From assembly GCA_026636295.1 (NCBI GenBank), contig CP089453.1, forward strand, positions 372,001-436,000: a stretch of DNA of 64,000 bases, read 5' to 3'. Every line of letters begins with the position of its first letter. Within the stretch, counting starts at the first letter, position 1. The translations under genes were made by a program, and so were the position numbers. Shown here piece by piece: positions 1 through 8,844 of the stretch. The notes beneath the pieces were generated by a model. That model worked only from the letters and a program-made list of their open reading frames with translations, did not search any database and was not told where the DNA came from. This DNA comes from Medakamo hakoo (lineage: Eukaryota > Chlorophyta > Trebouxiophyceae > Coccomyxaceae).

Positions 1-3000
1 TGGGGCGGAGACGTGGACGGCCGGTCCGCGCGCGCCCGCCCGCCGCGGATTCTGCCGCCGGCCCTGCTCGCGTCCGCCCGCCGGTCCGACTTCCTGGCCG
101 CGCTGCCCAACCCGGAAGCAGCCAAGTTTCCGGGCGAAGGGCCGGGCGCGGCGGCCGTGCGCGTCGCCCGCCTGCGCCACGCCCGCCTCAAAGTGCGGGG
201 CGGCGGCGGGGACGGCGGCGGCGGCGGCGGCGGGCCCGACGGCGCGTCCGCGGCGGCCTCCAAGCCGCGCGCGGCCCGGCCGCCGCGGCCGCCGCCCTCC
301 CCTCTGGCCCTGGCCCGCCGCAAGGCACGCACGCTGCCCGACGGGTACGCGCCCCTGTCGGCCGCGCCCGCGCCGGGCGCGTCCGCGGGCGCGTCCGCCC
401 GTTTCCTGGAAGTCGAGTGGGCCGCGCACAACCCGACCCGCTTTGCCGGCCTGGAGGGCGGCGTCGCCAACTGTTACGCCAACGCCGTGCTCCAAACCCT
501 GATCGCGTTCCAGCCGCGGCTGGCGGGCGTCCTGGCGGCCACCCGCCCGGACACGGACGCCGAATTCTCGCTGCTGGACGAGGCGGGCGCGCTGGTGCGA
601 ATGCTGTCGTCCAACCCGCGCGGCGCGTGCGCGGCCTCCAACCTGCTGCGCGCGCTGCGCTCGTCCAAGGAGGCGGCGGGGCTGGGGCTGGTCGAGGGCC
701 AGGCCCAGCGGTCCATCGCCGGCGGCGCCGCCGACATCGTGCTGGAAGCCAACAAGGACGCGTCCCTCGTGCGGCGGGCCCAGACGCTCACCCGCTTCCT
801 CCTGGAGCAGCTGCACCGCGAGGCGGCGGCGCGTGGGGTGGTGGGGGTGGGAGTGGGGGGGGCGCCATCGCCGTCCACCACCACCACCACCAGCACGTCG
901 TCGGAATCCGTCATTGCCTCCACCTTTGGCCTGCCGTACGTCACCCGGACCCAGCTCCTGGCCGGCGACAGGCGGTGGCACGACCGCCCGGGGCGCGCGT
1001 TTGCGGTGGAACTGGCGTACCCGCCGCCCAAGGCGCGCCCGCCGCTGCCGCCGCGCACGGGCACGGCGGCGGGCGCGGCCTGGGCCGCGGCTGTGGCTGC
1101 TGCTGCTGCCGACCTAGAAGCCGACGAGGGGCGGGCGGCGGCTGTCAAAGCAGCCATGGCGCCGGCCGGCGCGGGCCCGCCGCCGTCGGTCGACACGCCC
1201 ACACCCTCGGCCGCGGCCGCGGCGGCCGCCGCCGCCGCCCTCACGCCCGCGGCCTTGGCCGCCGGCCGCCCCACCTTCGCCACGCTCCTTGCACGCGCTC
1301 TGCGCTCCGAAGCCGTCGCGCGGGCCTGGTTCGACGAGGACGCGGGCTACGCGCCCGTCCGCACCGCGCGCACGCCGGCCGCCCTGCCGGCCGTGCTGGT
1401 CGTCTGTTCGGGGCTGCGCGACGCGCCGGGCGGCGGCGGCGCGCCCGCCGCCGCCTCTTCCTCCTCCTCCTCCACCGCCGGCCCATCCCGCGCCGACCTG
1501 GCCTGGTGGGCGCCGCGGGTGGACCCGCACGCCGCGGCTGCGGCGGCGGACGCGATGGCAGCCGCGCTGGCAGCGGGCGACCCTGCCGGCGTCGCCGCCG
1601 CCGCCGCCGCTGCGCGCGCGGCCGAAAAGCCCTGGCTTCCGTCCGCCGTGGAAGTCACGGCTGACCCGGAGGGCGGGCGCGTGTCCGTGCGGGAGGGTGG
1701 GTCGGCGGCTGAGCTGCTGGAAGGCGGTGGCGGTGGCGCGCCCCCTGCCTCATCCCCTCTCTGCGCCGTCTACGAGCTCACCGCGGTCGTCGCACACGTG
1801 GACGACGGCGGATCCGCCAGCGCTGCGCTGACCAGCAGCATCGGCGGCGGCGGCAGCGACGAAGACGACGAGTGGAGCGAGGACGAGGACGAGGACGACG
1901 GAGGCGGGAGTGGTGGAGGCGGCGCGAAAGCGGCCGCGGCCGTCGCGGCGGCCGCGGCCGCACCGGGCGGCGGCGACCCGAGTGCCCTCCTCCCGCCGTC
2001 TGCCGCCGACTACGCACCCCCACGTCCGCTGCCCGCCACGCCCGCGGCGGGCGTGCCCGTCGCCCCGCCCACGCCCGCGGCCCTGAGGGCGGCCGTCCCC
2101 GCCGAAGGCCACCTCGTCGCCCACGTCCGCGTCCCGCCGCCGTACCTGGACCCGGCCCGCGGCATCTACGCGCCGCCGCCTGGGCTGAGTGCCGTCGAAC
2201 GCATGGAGAGGAGGGAGCGCGGGCAGGAGGCGGACGGCGAGGGCGACGACGACGGCGGCGCAGGGGGCGGCCCGCCCCCCACCTCGACCCCGCCCGGCCC
2301 GTCGTGGCTGCTCATCAACGATTTCGCGGTCACGCCGTGCGAGGCGGGCGAGGCGGCGCGGCTGTACGGTTCCCGCAAAGCGCCGTGCGTGCTGTGCTTC
2401 ACGCGCGTGGATGGGAAGGGAGAGGGCAGGGGCGGGGGTGGGGACCGGGCGGCGGCGTCGCTGGCCCGCCCCCCGCCCCTCCTCACCCCGGCTGAGTTTG
2501 CCGCCCTGTGCGCGGCGCCGCCCCTCCACTCGCCGCCGCCCCGGCCGCCCGGCACGCCGCCGCCCTTCATCCCGCTGTCCTTGGAGGAAGCCCCACAACC
2601 GGGCGACTTGTTCGGCCTGGACGCGGAGTTTGTGGCCCTCGCCCCGCCCGCGTTCGCGCCGACCCGGTCGGGCGCGCTCGTCGAGACGCGGCCCGCGCGC
2701 CTGGGCCTCGCCCGCGTGTCCGTCGTCCGCGGCCCGCGCGTCCGGGCCGACTACCCGCCCGGCGCGCCGCCGCCGGACACGCCTGCCATCGACGACTACG
2801 TCCGCCCCGCCGAACCCGTCCACGACTACCTGACGCGCTGGTCCGGCCTGCGGGAGGGCGACCTCGACCCGGGCCCAGCCAACGCCCACCACTTGACGAC
2901 GCTCAAGGCGTCCTTCACCAAGCTGGCCCACCTGGCCGCGTCGGGCGCCGTCTTTGTAGGGCACGGCCTGGCCCAGGACTTTCGCATGATCGGGCTGGCC

Positions 3001-3375
3001 GTGCCCGGCCGCCAGGTCGTCGACACGGTCGACCTGTTCCGCGCGGGGCCGCGGTCCCGCAAGCTGAGCCTGCGCTTCCTGTCCGCTGTCTTGCTGGGGA
3101 CCGCCATCCAGGGCGGCGAGCACGATTCCGTGGAGGACGCGCGCGCCGCGCTCGCGCTCTTTGCCAAGTACCGGCAGCTGAAGGCCGACGGCGCGTTTGA
3201 GGGCGTGATCAAAGAAGTGTACGCGCGCGGCGCGGCGGCCGGCTGGGATCCGACGGCTGTGGTGGGGCTGGAGTCGCCTGCCGGTGGTGGCGGACCGGCG
3301 GCGGAAGACGAGGCGGGCGCGGGTGGGGCTGCGGAAGCCGCGCTGGCGCTGGCGGAGGGGTTGCAGCTAGGGTGA
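1..3375 (+). CDS. PAN2: PAN2 deadenylase subunit, 3' part
   Basis: This is the C-terminal part of the catalytic subunit of the PAN2-PAN3 poly(A) nuclease, which trims mRNA tails in the cytoplasm. The frame is open to the left edge, so the N-terminal WD40 region and the true start lie outside. About 1,124 residues are visible, ending at TGA 3373-3375. First comes the PAN2-type ubiquitin-protease-like domain, entered at FAGLEGGVANCYANAVLQ (around 445-500) and closing at WLLINDF (around 2308). Then comes a DEDDh exonuclease: DAEF at 2620-2631, GHGLAQDFR near 2960 and HDSVEDARAAL near 3121. All four acidic residues and the final His are visible. Long Ala/Gly/Pro/Asp-rich inserts interrupt the protease-like domain. 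In animals and yeast this domain is inactive because Ala replaces the Cys; here a Cys is present (see findings). Identity is secure. Confidence 0.93.
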   Translation, partial: WGGDVDGRSARARPPRILPPALLASARRSDFLAALPNPEAAKFPGEGPGAAAVRVARLRHARLKVRGGGGDGGGGGGGPDGASAAASKPRAARPPRPPPSPLALARRKARTLPDGYAPLSAAPAPGASAGASARFLEVEWAAHNPTRFAGLEGGVANCYANAVLQTLIAFQPRLAGVLAATRPDTDAEFSLLDEAGALVRMLSSNPRGACAASNLLRALRSSKEAAGLGLVEGQAQRSIAGGAADIVLEANKDASLVRRAQTLTRFLLEQLHREAAARGVVGVGVGGAPSPSTTTTTSTSSESVIASTFGLPYVTRTQLLAGDRRWHDRPGRAFAVELAYPPPKARPPLPPRTGTAAGAAWAAAVAAAAADLEADEGRAAAVKAAMAPAGAGPPPSVDTPTPSAAAAAAAAAALTPAALAAGRPTFATLLARALRSEAVARAWFDEDAGYAPVRTARTPAALPAVLVVCSGLRDAPGGGGAPAAASSSSSSTAGPSRADLAWWAPRVDPHAAAAAADAMAAALAAGDPAGVAAAAAAARAAEKPWLPSAVEVTADPEGGRVSVREGGSAAELLEGGGGGAPPASSPLCAVYELTAVVAHVDDGGSASAALTSSIGGGGSDEDDEWSEDEDEDDGGGSGGGGAKAAAAVAAAAAAPGGGDPSALLPPSAADYAPPRPLPATPAAGVPVAPPTPAALRAAVPAEGHLVAHVRVPPPYLDPARGIYAPPPGLSAVERMERRERGQEADGEGDDDGGAGGGPPPTSTPPGPSWLLINDFAVTPCEAGEAARLYGSRKAPCVLCFTRVDGKGEGRGGGGDRAAASLARPPPLLTPAEFAALCAAPPLHSPPPRPPGTPPPFIPLSLEEAPQPGDLFGLDAEFVALAPPAFAPTRSGALVETRPARLGLARVSVVRGPRVRADYPPGAPPPDTPAIDDYVRPAEPVHDYLTRWSGLREGDLDPGPANAHHLTTLKASFTKLAHLAASGAVFVGHGLAQDFRMIGLAVPGRQVVDTVDLFRAGPRSRKLSLRFLSAVLLGTAIQGGEHDSVEDARAALALFAKYRQLKADGAFEGVIKEVYARGAAAGWDPTAVVGLESPAGGGGPAAEDEAGAGGAAEAALALAEGLQLG

Positions 3376-3598
3376 GGGCGTTTGTGTGAGGAGGTTGATG
3401 GGAGAGAGCCAGGGTCGATGGCTATGCGACAGCACTCACTACAAACACACACGGAATCATTCCGGGCCGTCCGGGGCGCTCGCCTTCCCTGGGGCCTGGC
3501 TCCTCGCTTGCGCAGGGCGCCTCAGAACACGCCAGCCGACATCCGGCTCGATCGCCCCAATTGCCCGGCCAGCGAGGTCGCCGGCGGAGAGAGGAGTG
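3376..3598. other. spacer PAN2 to channel gene 1
   Basis: This 223-bp spacer lies between tandem plus-strand genes. It must hold the PAN2 3' end and the promoter and leader of the next gene. I see no reading frame, TATA-like box or repeat that I would defend. Confidence 0.5.
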
Positions 3599-5912
3599 AT
3601 GCCGCGGCGGTCGGCGCGGCCGGGTGCGGCGGCCTGGGCCCTGGCCGCCATCGCCGCCTTGCTGGCTTCCACTGCCGTCCACGGTGATCCAGGCGACAAA
3701 GGTCCGGTCTTGGCGCAGGCGATGGAGGAAAGAAAGGGTGGAAGGGCGCAGCGGCAAGAGTTCCCCGTGCCCCTGCCTGCGGCATGCGGCTTCTCCTCCC
3801 ATCCTCACACCTGGCTGTCGACCTCCACCACCCTCGCCCCACTTTTCACAGATTGGATTGACTCGCCCTTTGTCGGCCAGGGCGAACCCCCACCCGAGGG
3901 CGTGGATGTGTACCTGTCCTTCTACGTCGACCGCATCATCTCCATCAACGAGCAGGAGTGAGTTGGTCGCGCCCGCGGCCCGCGAGATGTCTTTGGAAGG
4001 GGTGCAAAGGCGTCTCTTCCCCTCTCACACACACACACACACATGAAACACGCGCCCGCCCCGCCCCCGACACTTCTCAGTTACAAGTTTGACGCCAACA
4101 CCTGGTGGTACCTGTCCTGGACGGATCCGCGCGCTCCTGCCGCGGTCGAAGCCGCCACCAAGGCGGCGGCCGAGCCCGGCGCGAGTTGCGCCCGCCTGTG
4201 CAACCAGCAGCGCGCCGAGTCGGCCGTCAGCCAGTGCTGCGACTCGCTCTGGCTGCCGTCCCTCGTCTTCCGCAACGTGGACGAGATGCCGCAGGGCCGC
4301 ATGCAGCCATCGTACATCGAAGTCGATGCAAACGGCGTCGTGTCCTGGCGCGTGGAAGTGCGCGGGTCGTGGCTCACCACGCTCGACGTCGGCGCCTTCC
4401 CCTTCGACATGCAAAGCCTGGACATTGTCGCGTCAGGTGCGCGCGCCCCCGCCCCCCCTCCCGCGCCCGCAACACGCGTGCCCGCTGGCAAGCCAGCATG
4501 CCTGCTCCCCTACACAAACACCTTGCTCACCTTTGCCCGCCCCCCCCCCTTTCCAAACGCACACAGTGTCTAAATACCCTGGGCAAGGAGACATCAGGCT
4601 CATCCCCAGCGCCACGGGGTTGGGCCTGTTCACGTTCGGGGCGGGCGACGACCTGTCTGGGTGGCATGCGCACGACGTCCACATCTTTGTGCGCACGCCC
4701 GCCAATTATTCGGCCATTTTCACCAGCGAGAACGTGCTGCGGCGGCAGGTGAGCGCGTCCGCGCCGGGCGACCCCGCGCCGCTCGCGCCCAACAACTCGC
4801 CCGCCGCGCTGAAAGCCCGCGGCGGCGCGCCCGCCCCGCCCCGCTTTGGCGAAGACCTGGGCCTCATCGAAGTCACGGTCAGCGTCGGCGTGACGCGGCT
4901 GTGGAGCTACTTCGCGCTCAACGCCATCCTTCCCGTCGTCATCTGCACCTCCATCGCCTTTCTGGCGTTCTGGGTGCATCCTGCGGACTTGTCGACGCGT
5001 TTGTCGCTCGTCGTCGGTTTGTTCCTCGCGCTCGTCGCCATCCAATACGTAATCGAAGGCGATTTGCCGCGCGCGTCGTATGTGCTGCCGACCCGCCGCC
5101 TGGTCATCGCGTCGTACGTCGCCCTCGCCCTCATCGCCATCGAAACACTGGTCGTCGCCAACGTCGTCGACTGGCCCCGCGTCCGCGCCTACTTCCAGGG
5201 CCAGTCCCGGGCGCTGGCCCGGCGGGCGGAGCTGAAGAAGGCGGCCCTGGACTGGGAGCGGTCCCACCGCCCGCCGCGCCGGCTGAACAGCGGCGGTGGC
5301 TCCGCCACGACGGCCGCAGAGCGCGGGTGGGGCGCCGCGCTGAGCCGGTTGGCCACCCTGGCCAAGGGCGGCGGCAGTGGGACGGGCCTGTCGACCCGCG
5401 GCGGCGGCGCTGGGCGGTCGGGCGGGAGCACGGCCGCGGCCACGCCGCGCGAAGGGGCGCACGCCCCCGGCCCGCCTCCACCTTCCACCAGCCTGGACGC
5501 GGCGGAAGCCCAGCCGCTCGCGGCCAAGGCAGTCCAGTTCCCGGCCGAGGCCGGTGTGGATGGTCCGCCGCCGCGGCGGTCGCCGCCTCCCGGCCGGTGG
5601 CCCCTGGGCGCGAGCGGCAGCCTGGGCGGCGGCGGTGGAGGCGGCGGCCCGTCGGCGGCCCAGGCCGGACCCAACAGCGGCCGCCGCGCGTCGGAGGCCG
5701 TGCTGCTGGAAGCGGACATTGAGGCCGGCTACTTTGCGTGGCTGGCGTGGGCGGTCGACATGGCCAGCTTTGCGACGATTGTCCTGCTGTACTACCTGAC
5801 GGCCGTCCTGATTTTCGTGGTCGCGAAAGCGCGGGAGCCCGACCTGTGCGCGCGGAGCGGGGTGAACAACTGCCTGGCGTCGACGGTCAAGCACGGCGGG
5901 GCGCCGGGGTGA
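3599..5912 (+). CDS. pentameric ligand-gated ion channel 1 (Pro-loop receptor)
   Basis: This is a plasma- or endomembrane channel of the Cys-loop/Pro-loop receptor superfamily. Proposed exons are 3599-3683, 3852-3957, 4081-4436 and 4567-5912, giving 630 residues. ATG 3599 precedes a signal peptide ending near STAVHG. The extracellular domain has the loop-A-like LVFRNVDEMPQ and the Pro-loop FPFDMQ without the flanking Cys pair of animal receptors, as in bacterial GLIC and ELIC. Four membrane helices follow: M1 about 297-320, M2 about 322-346, M3 about 358-381 and M4 about 575-600. The step VIEGDLP after M2 resembles GLIC. A roughly 190-residue Gly/Pro-rich cytoplasmic loop separates M3 and M4. 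An extra four-Cys segment (CARLC, QCC) precedes loop A. The ligand is unknown. The next gene is a tandem paralogue. Confidence 0.88.
4340..4401 (+). repeat. homogenised tract, Pro-loop segment, copy 1
   Basis: These 62 bp are identical to 6953-7014 in the paralogous channel gene. They encode the segment ending at the Pro-loop FPF, inside otherwise diverged exon 3. The pattern suggests gene conversion. Confidence 0.8.
4935..5246 (+). repeat. homogenised tract, pore segment, copy 1
   Basis: These 312 bp read identically to 7576-7887 in the downstream channel gene, including all third codon positions. They cover M1 through M3 and the start of the cytoplasmic loop. The flanks on both sides diverge at once, which fits recent gene conversion better than slow divergence. 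Confidence 0.9.
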
Positions 5913-6248
5913 GGGAGGAGTGGCAGTGCAAGGGACACACGCGGGCAGCAGTAGGTTGCTTTTGTTCAGGTGCGCCCTCTCTCCACCAGGGGGGGGGGTG
6001 GAGCGGGAGGATGGTGGCGGCTTCATGCCCTCTCCGGCCCAACACCGCCTGTCGACAAAGTAGGAAGAAAAAGACCCAAAAGCTCAGGCAGGCGGCCCTT
6101 TTCCTCTGCCCGCTTTCTCTGCCCGCGTGGCCAAGGCGTCAGCGTATCCAGCCGTGTAGCGGGCACACGTGGCGGGCGTGGCGTCGGCCCCGTGCGCCGT
6201 TCCCCCCATCCCCGGCCGCGTGCAACACGACAAGGAACGCGGGGGCAA
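5913..6248. other. spacer between the two channel genes
   Basis: The 336 bp between the tandem channel genes contain a G run near 5990 and short A runs near 6065. I see no gene, no promoter element I would name, and no obvious copy of the 3376-3598 spacer. Confidence 0.5.
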
Positions 6249-8672
6249 ATGTCGCGCGGCCGCCTAGCCGCGACCGCGCTCGCGATCGGCGCAGTCTTCC
6301 TGGCTTCCACTGCCGTCCACGGTGATCCAGGCGATAAAGGTCCGGCCTTGGCGCAGGCGATGGAGGAAAGAAAGGGTGGCAGGCGCGCAGCGGCAAGAGA
6401 GTTCACACGCTCTGCCTGCGGCATGCGGCCTCTCCTCCCATCCTCACACCACCATGGCTCGACCACTACCCTCGCCCCACTTTCGCAGATTGGATAGACT
6501 CGCCCTTTGTCGGCCAGGGTGCCCCTCCACCGGAGGGCGTGGACGTGTACCTGTCCTTCTACGTGGACCGGATCATCTCCATCAACGAGCAAGAGTGAGA
6601 GAGTGTTCCGTTTTTTTGATGGGACGGATGGATGGACGGTCGACGGCCGAAAACACTCTTGTCCCTCACGCCCATTCCCCCCTCCCCACACAGTTACAAG
6701 TTTGACGCAAACACGTGGTGGTATCTGTCGTGGGTCGATGAGCGCGCCCCCGCGGCTGTGAAGCAAGCCACAGCGGCCATGCTGGCGCCGGGCGGGTCGT
6801 GCAGGCGCCTGTGCAACCAGCAACGCGCCCGCTCGCCCGTGGCCAAGTGCTGCGACACCATGTGGTATCCCAGCATCGTCTTCCGCAACGTCGACGAGAT
6901 GCCGCAAGGCCGCGTGCAGCCGAGCTACACGGACGTCCAGGATGACGGCACGGTGTCCTGGCGCGTGGAAGTGCGCGGGTCGTGGCTCACCACGCTCGAC
7001 GTCGGCGCCTTCCCGTTTGACACGCAGACACTGGACATCATCGCGACGGGTGCGTCATGGGGTGGGTGGGTGGACAGCGACACAGGGTGTGGGTTGGGAA
7101 GGCGCGCCTTTCCCCGCCCATCCACCGCGCCTCCCTCTAGCCTGCGACCACCGCCTCCACCACCCCCACTCCCCTCACCGCCTTCCCATCCAAAAACCGC
7201 CGTGCAGTCTCAAACTACCCCGGCCAAGGGGATGTGCGCATCCGCCCGTCCGCCACTGGGCTGGGCATTTTCACGTTCGGCAGCGGGGACGACGTGTCGG
7301 GGTGGCGCGCAAACGACCTGTTCATCTTTGTTGAGACGCTGGCCAACTATTCGGCCGTGTTTTCCAACCCGATGGTGACCAAACGCCAGGTGAGCGCGTC
7401 CGCGCCGGGCGACCCCAAGCCCCTGGTGCCCAACAACTCGCCCGCCGCGCTCAGCGCCCGCGGCGGCGCGCGCGCGCCGCCCCGCTTTGGCGAAGACCTG
7501 GGCTTGCAAGAGCTGACGATCTCCATTTCAGTCACGCGCTTGTGGAGCTTTTTTGCGCTCAACGCCATCCTGCCGGTCGTCATCTGCACCTCCATCGCCT
7601 TTCTGGCGTTCTGGGTGCATCCTGCGGACTTGTCGACGCGTTTGTCGCTCGTCGTCGGTTTGTTCCTCGCGCTCGTCGCCATCCAATACGTAATCGAAGG
7701 CGATTTGCCGCGCGCGTCGTATGTGCTGCCGACCCGCCGCCTGGTCATCGCGTCGTACGTCGCCCTCGCCCTCATCGCCATCGAAACACTGGTCGTCGCC
7801 AACGTCGTCGACTGGCCCCGCGTCCGCGCCTACTTCCAGGGCCAGTCCCGGGCGCTGGCCCGGCGGGCGGAGCTGAAGAAGGCGGCCATGGACTGGGAGC
7901 GGTCGACGCGCGGCCTGCCGCCCCGCCGCACCAGCAGCGGCGGCGGTGGGGAGCGGGCGTGGGCGACCGCCATGGGCCGCCTGGCCACCCTTGCGCGCGG
8001 TGGGGGCAGCGGGTCGGGCGCGCGGTCGCGGGCGGCGTCCGCGCTCGCCTCCCCACGCGGCAACAACGGACCGCCGCTGCCGCCGCCGCCGCCACCGCTG
8101 CGGGAAGGCGTGCCGACCGACGACGCGGAAGCGGGCGCGTGGGCGGGCGGCGGCGCGTCCCCGCCGCCGGCGGCGGCAAAGGACCTCACGTCCTCCCGTG
8201 CGCCGTCCGCCCACCCGCACCAGCCGCACTGGCCGCTGGGCGCGTCGGGCGGGCTAGGGACGGGCGCTGGAGCGGGGCCGCCCACGTCTGCCCTGGCTGC
8301 TGCGGGCGGCGGCGGCGGCGGCCGCGTCGCGTCCGACGTGCTCCTGGAGGCGGACATGGAGCACGGCTGGTTCCAGTGGCTGGCCTGGGTCATTGACATG
8401 GCGTCGGTGCGTCGTGTGGTGAAAAGCCGGCGTGCCGCCGCGGCGGTGGTGGTGGCGCTGTCATGTGCGCCTCCACCCCATCCTCAACCAACCACCCCCC
8501 GCCTCTAAAAAAACAGTTTATCGTCATCTGCCTGCTCTACTACCTGACCGCCATCCTCATCTTTGTGGTGGCCAAGGCCCGCGAGCCCGACCTGTGCATG
8601 CGGTCGGGCGTGGACATGTGCCACTCACTGACGATGCAGCACGGGCGGGGGCTGATTTCGCGGCGACCGTGA
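6249..8672 (+). CDS. pentameric ligand-gated ion channel 2 (Pro-loop receptor)
   Basis: This is the tandem paralogue of the previous gene. Proposed exons are 6249-6321, 6489-6594, 6694-7049, 7208-8406 and 8517-8672, giving 629 residues. Exons 2 and 3 have exactly the same lengths as in gene 1 (106 and 356 nt) and introns 1 to 3 sit at the same phases. The architecture matches: signal peptide, extracellular domain with FPFDTQ at the Pro-loop, M1-M3, a long Gly/Pro loop and M4. A fifth exon encodes most of M4 (IVICLLYYLTAILIFVV); gene 1 has no intron there. The Cys residues ahead of loop A are conserved (CRRLC, KCC). The ligand-binding half has diverged from gene 1, so the two subunits could differ in ligand or co-assemble; that is inference. 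Confidence 0.87.
6953..7014 (+). repeat. homogenised tract, Pro-loop segment, copy 2
   Basis: Partner of 4340-4401, with 62 identical bp inside exon 3 of the second channel gene. Confidence 0.8.
7576..7887 (+). repeat. homogenised tract, pore segment, copy 2
   Basis: Partner of 4935-5246. The 312 identical bp cover M1 to M3 in the second channel gene. Confidence 0.9.
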
Positions 8673-8844
8673 GGGTGGGCGGGGTGGTGGGGGATGTACT
8701 GGAAGAAAACACAACGCGTTTCGTGTTGCTCGTCGTTGCACACACCGAAAAATCTCTCTCTTCACCACTCCCCTCCGGTCACGGCCCCACCGCGCCCTCT
8801 CCACGCCCGCCCCACCCCCTCACCCCCTCACCACCCACTCGCTC

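Noticed and set aside
474-3452. Long minus-strand reading frames opposite PAN2
   Set aside because: They are Arg/Ala/Pro-rich shadows created by extreme G+C. The plus-strand frame has all PAN2 motifs.
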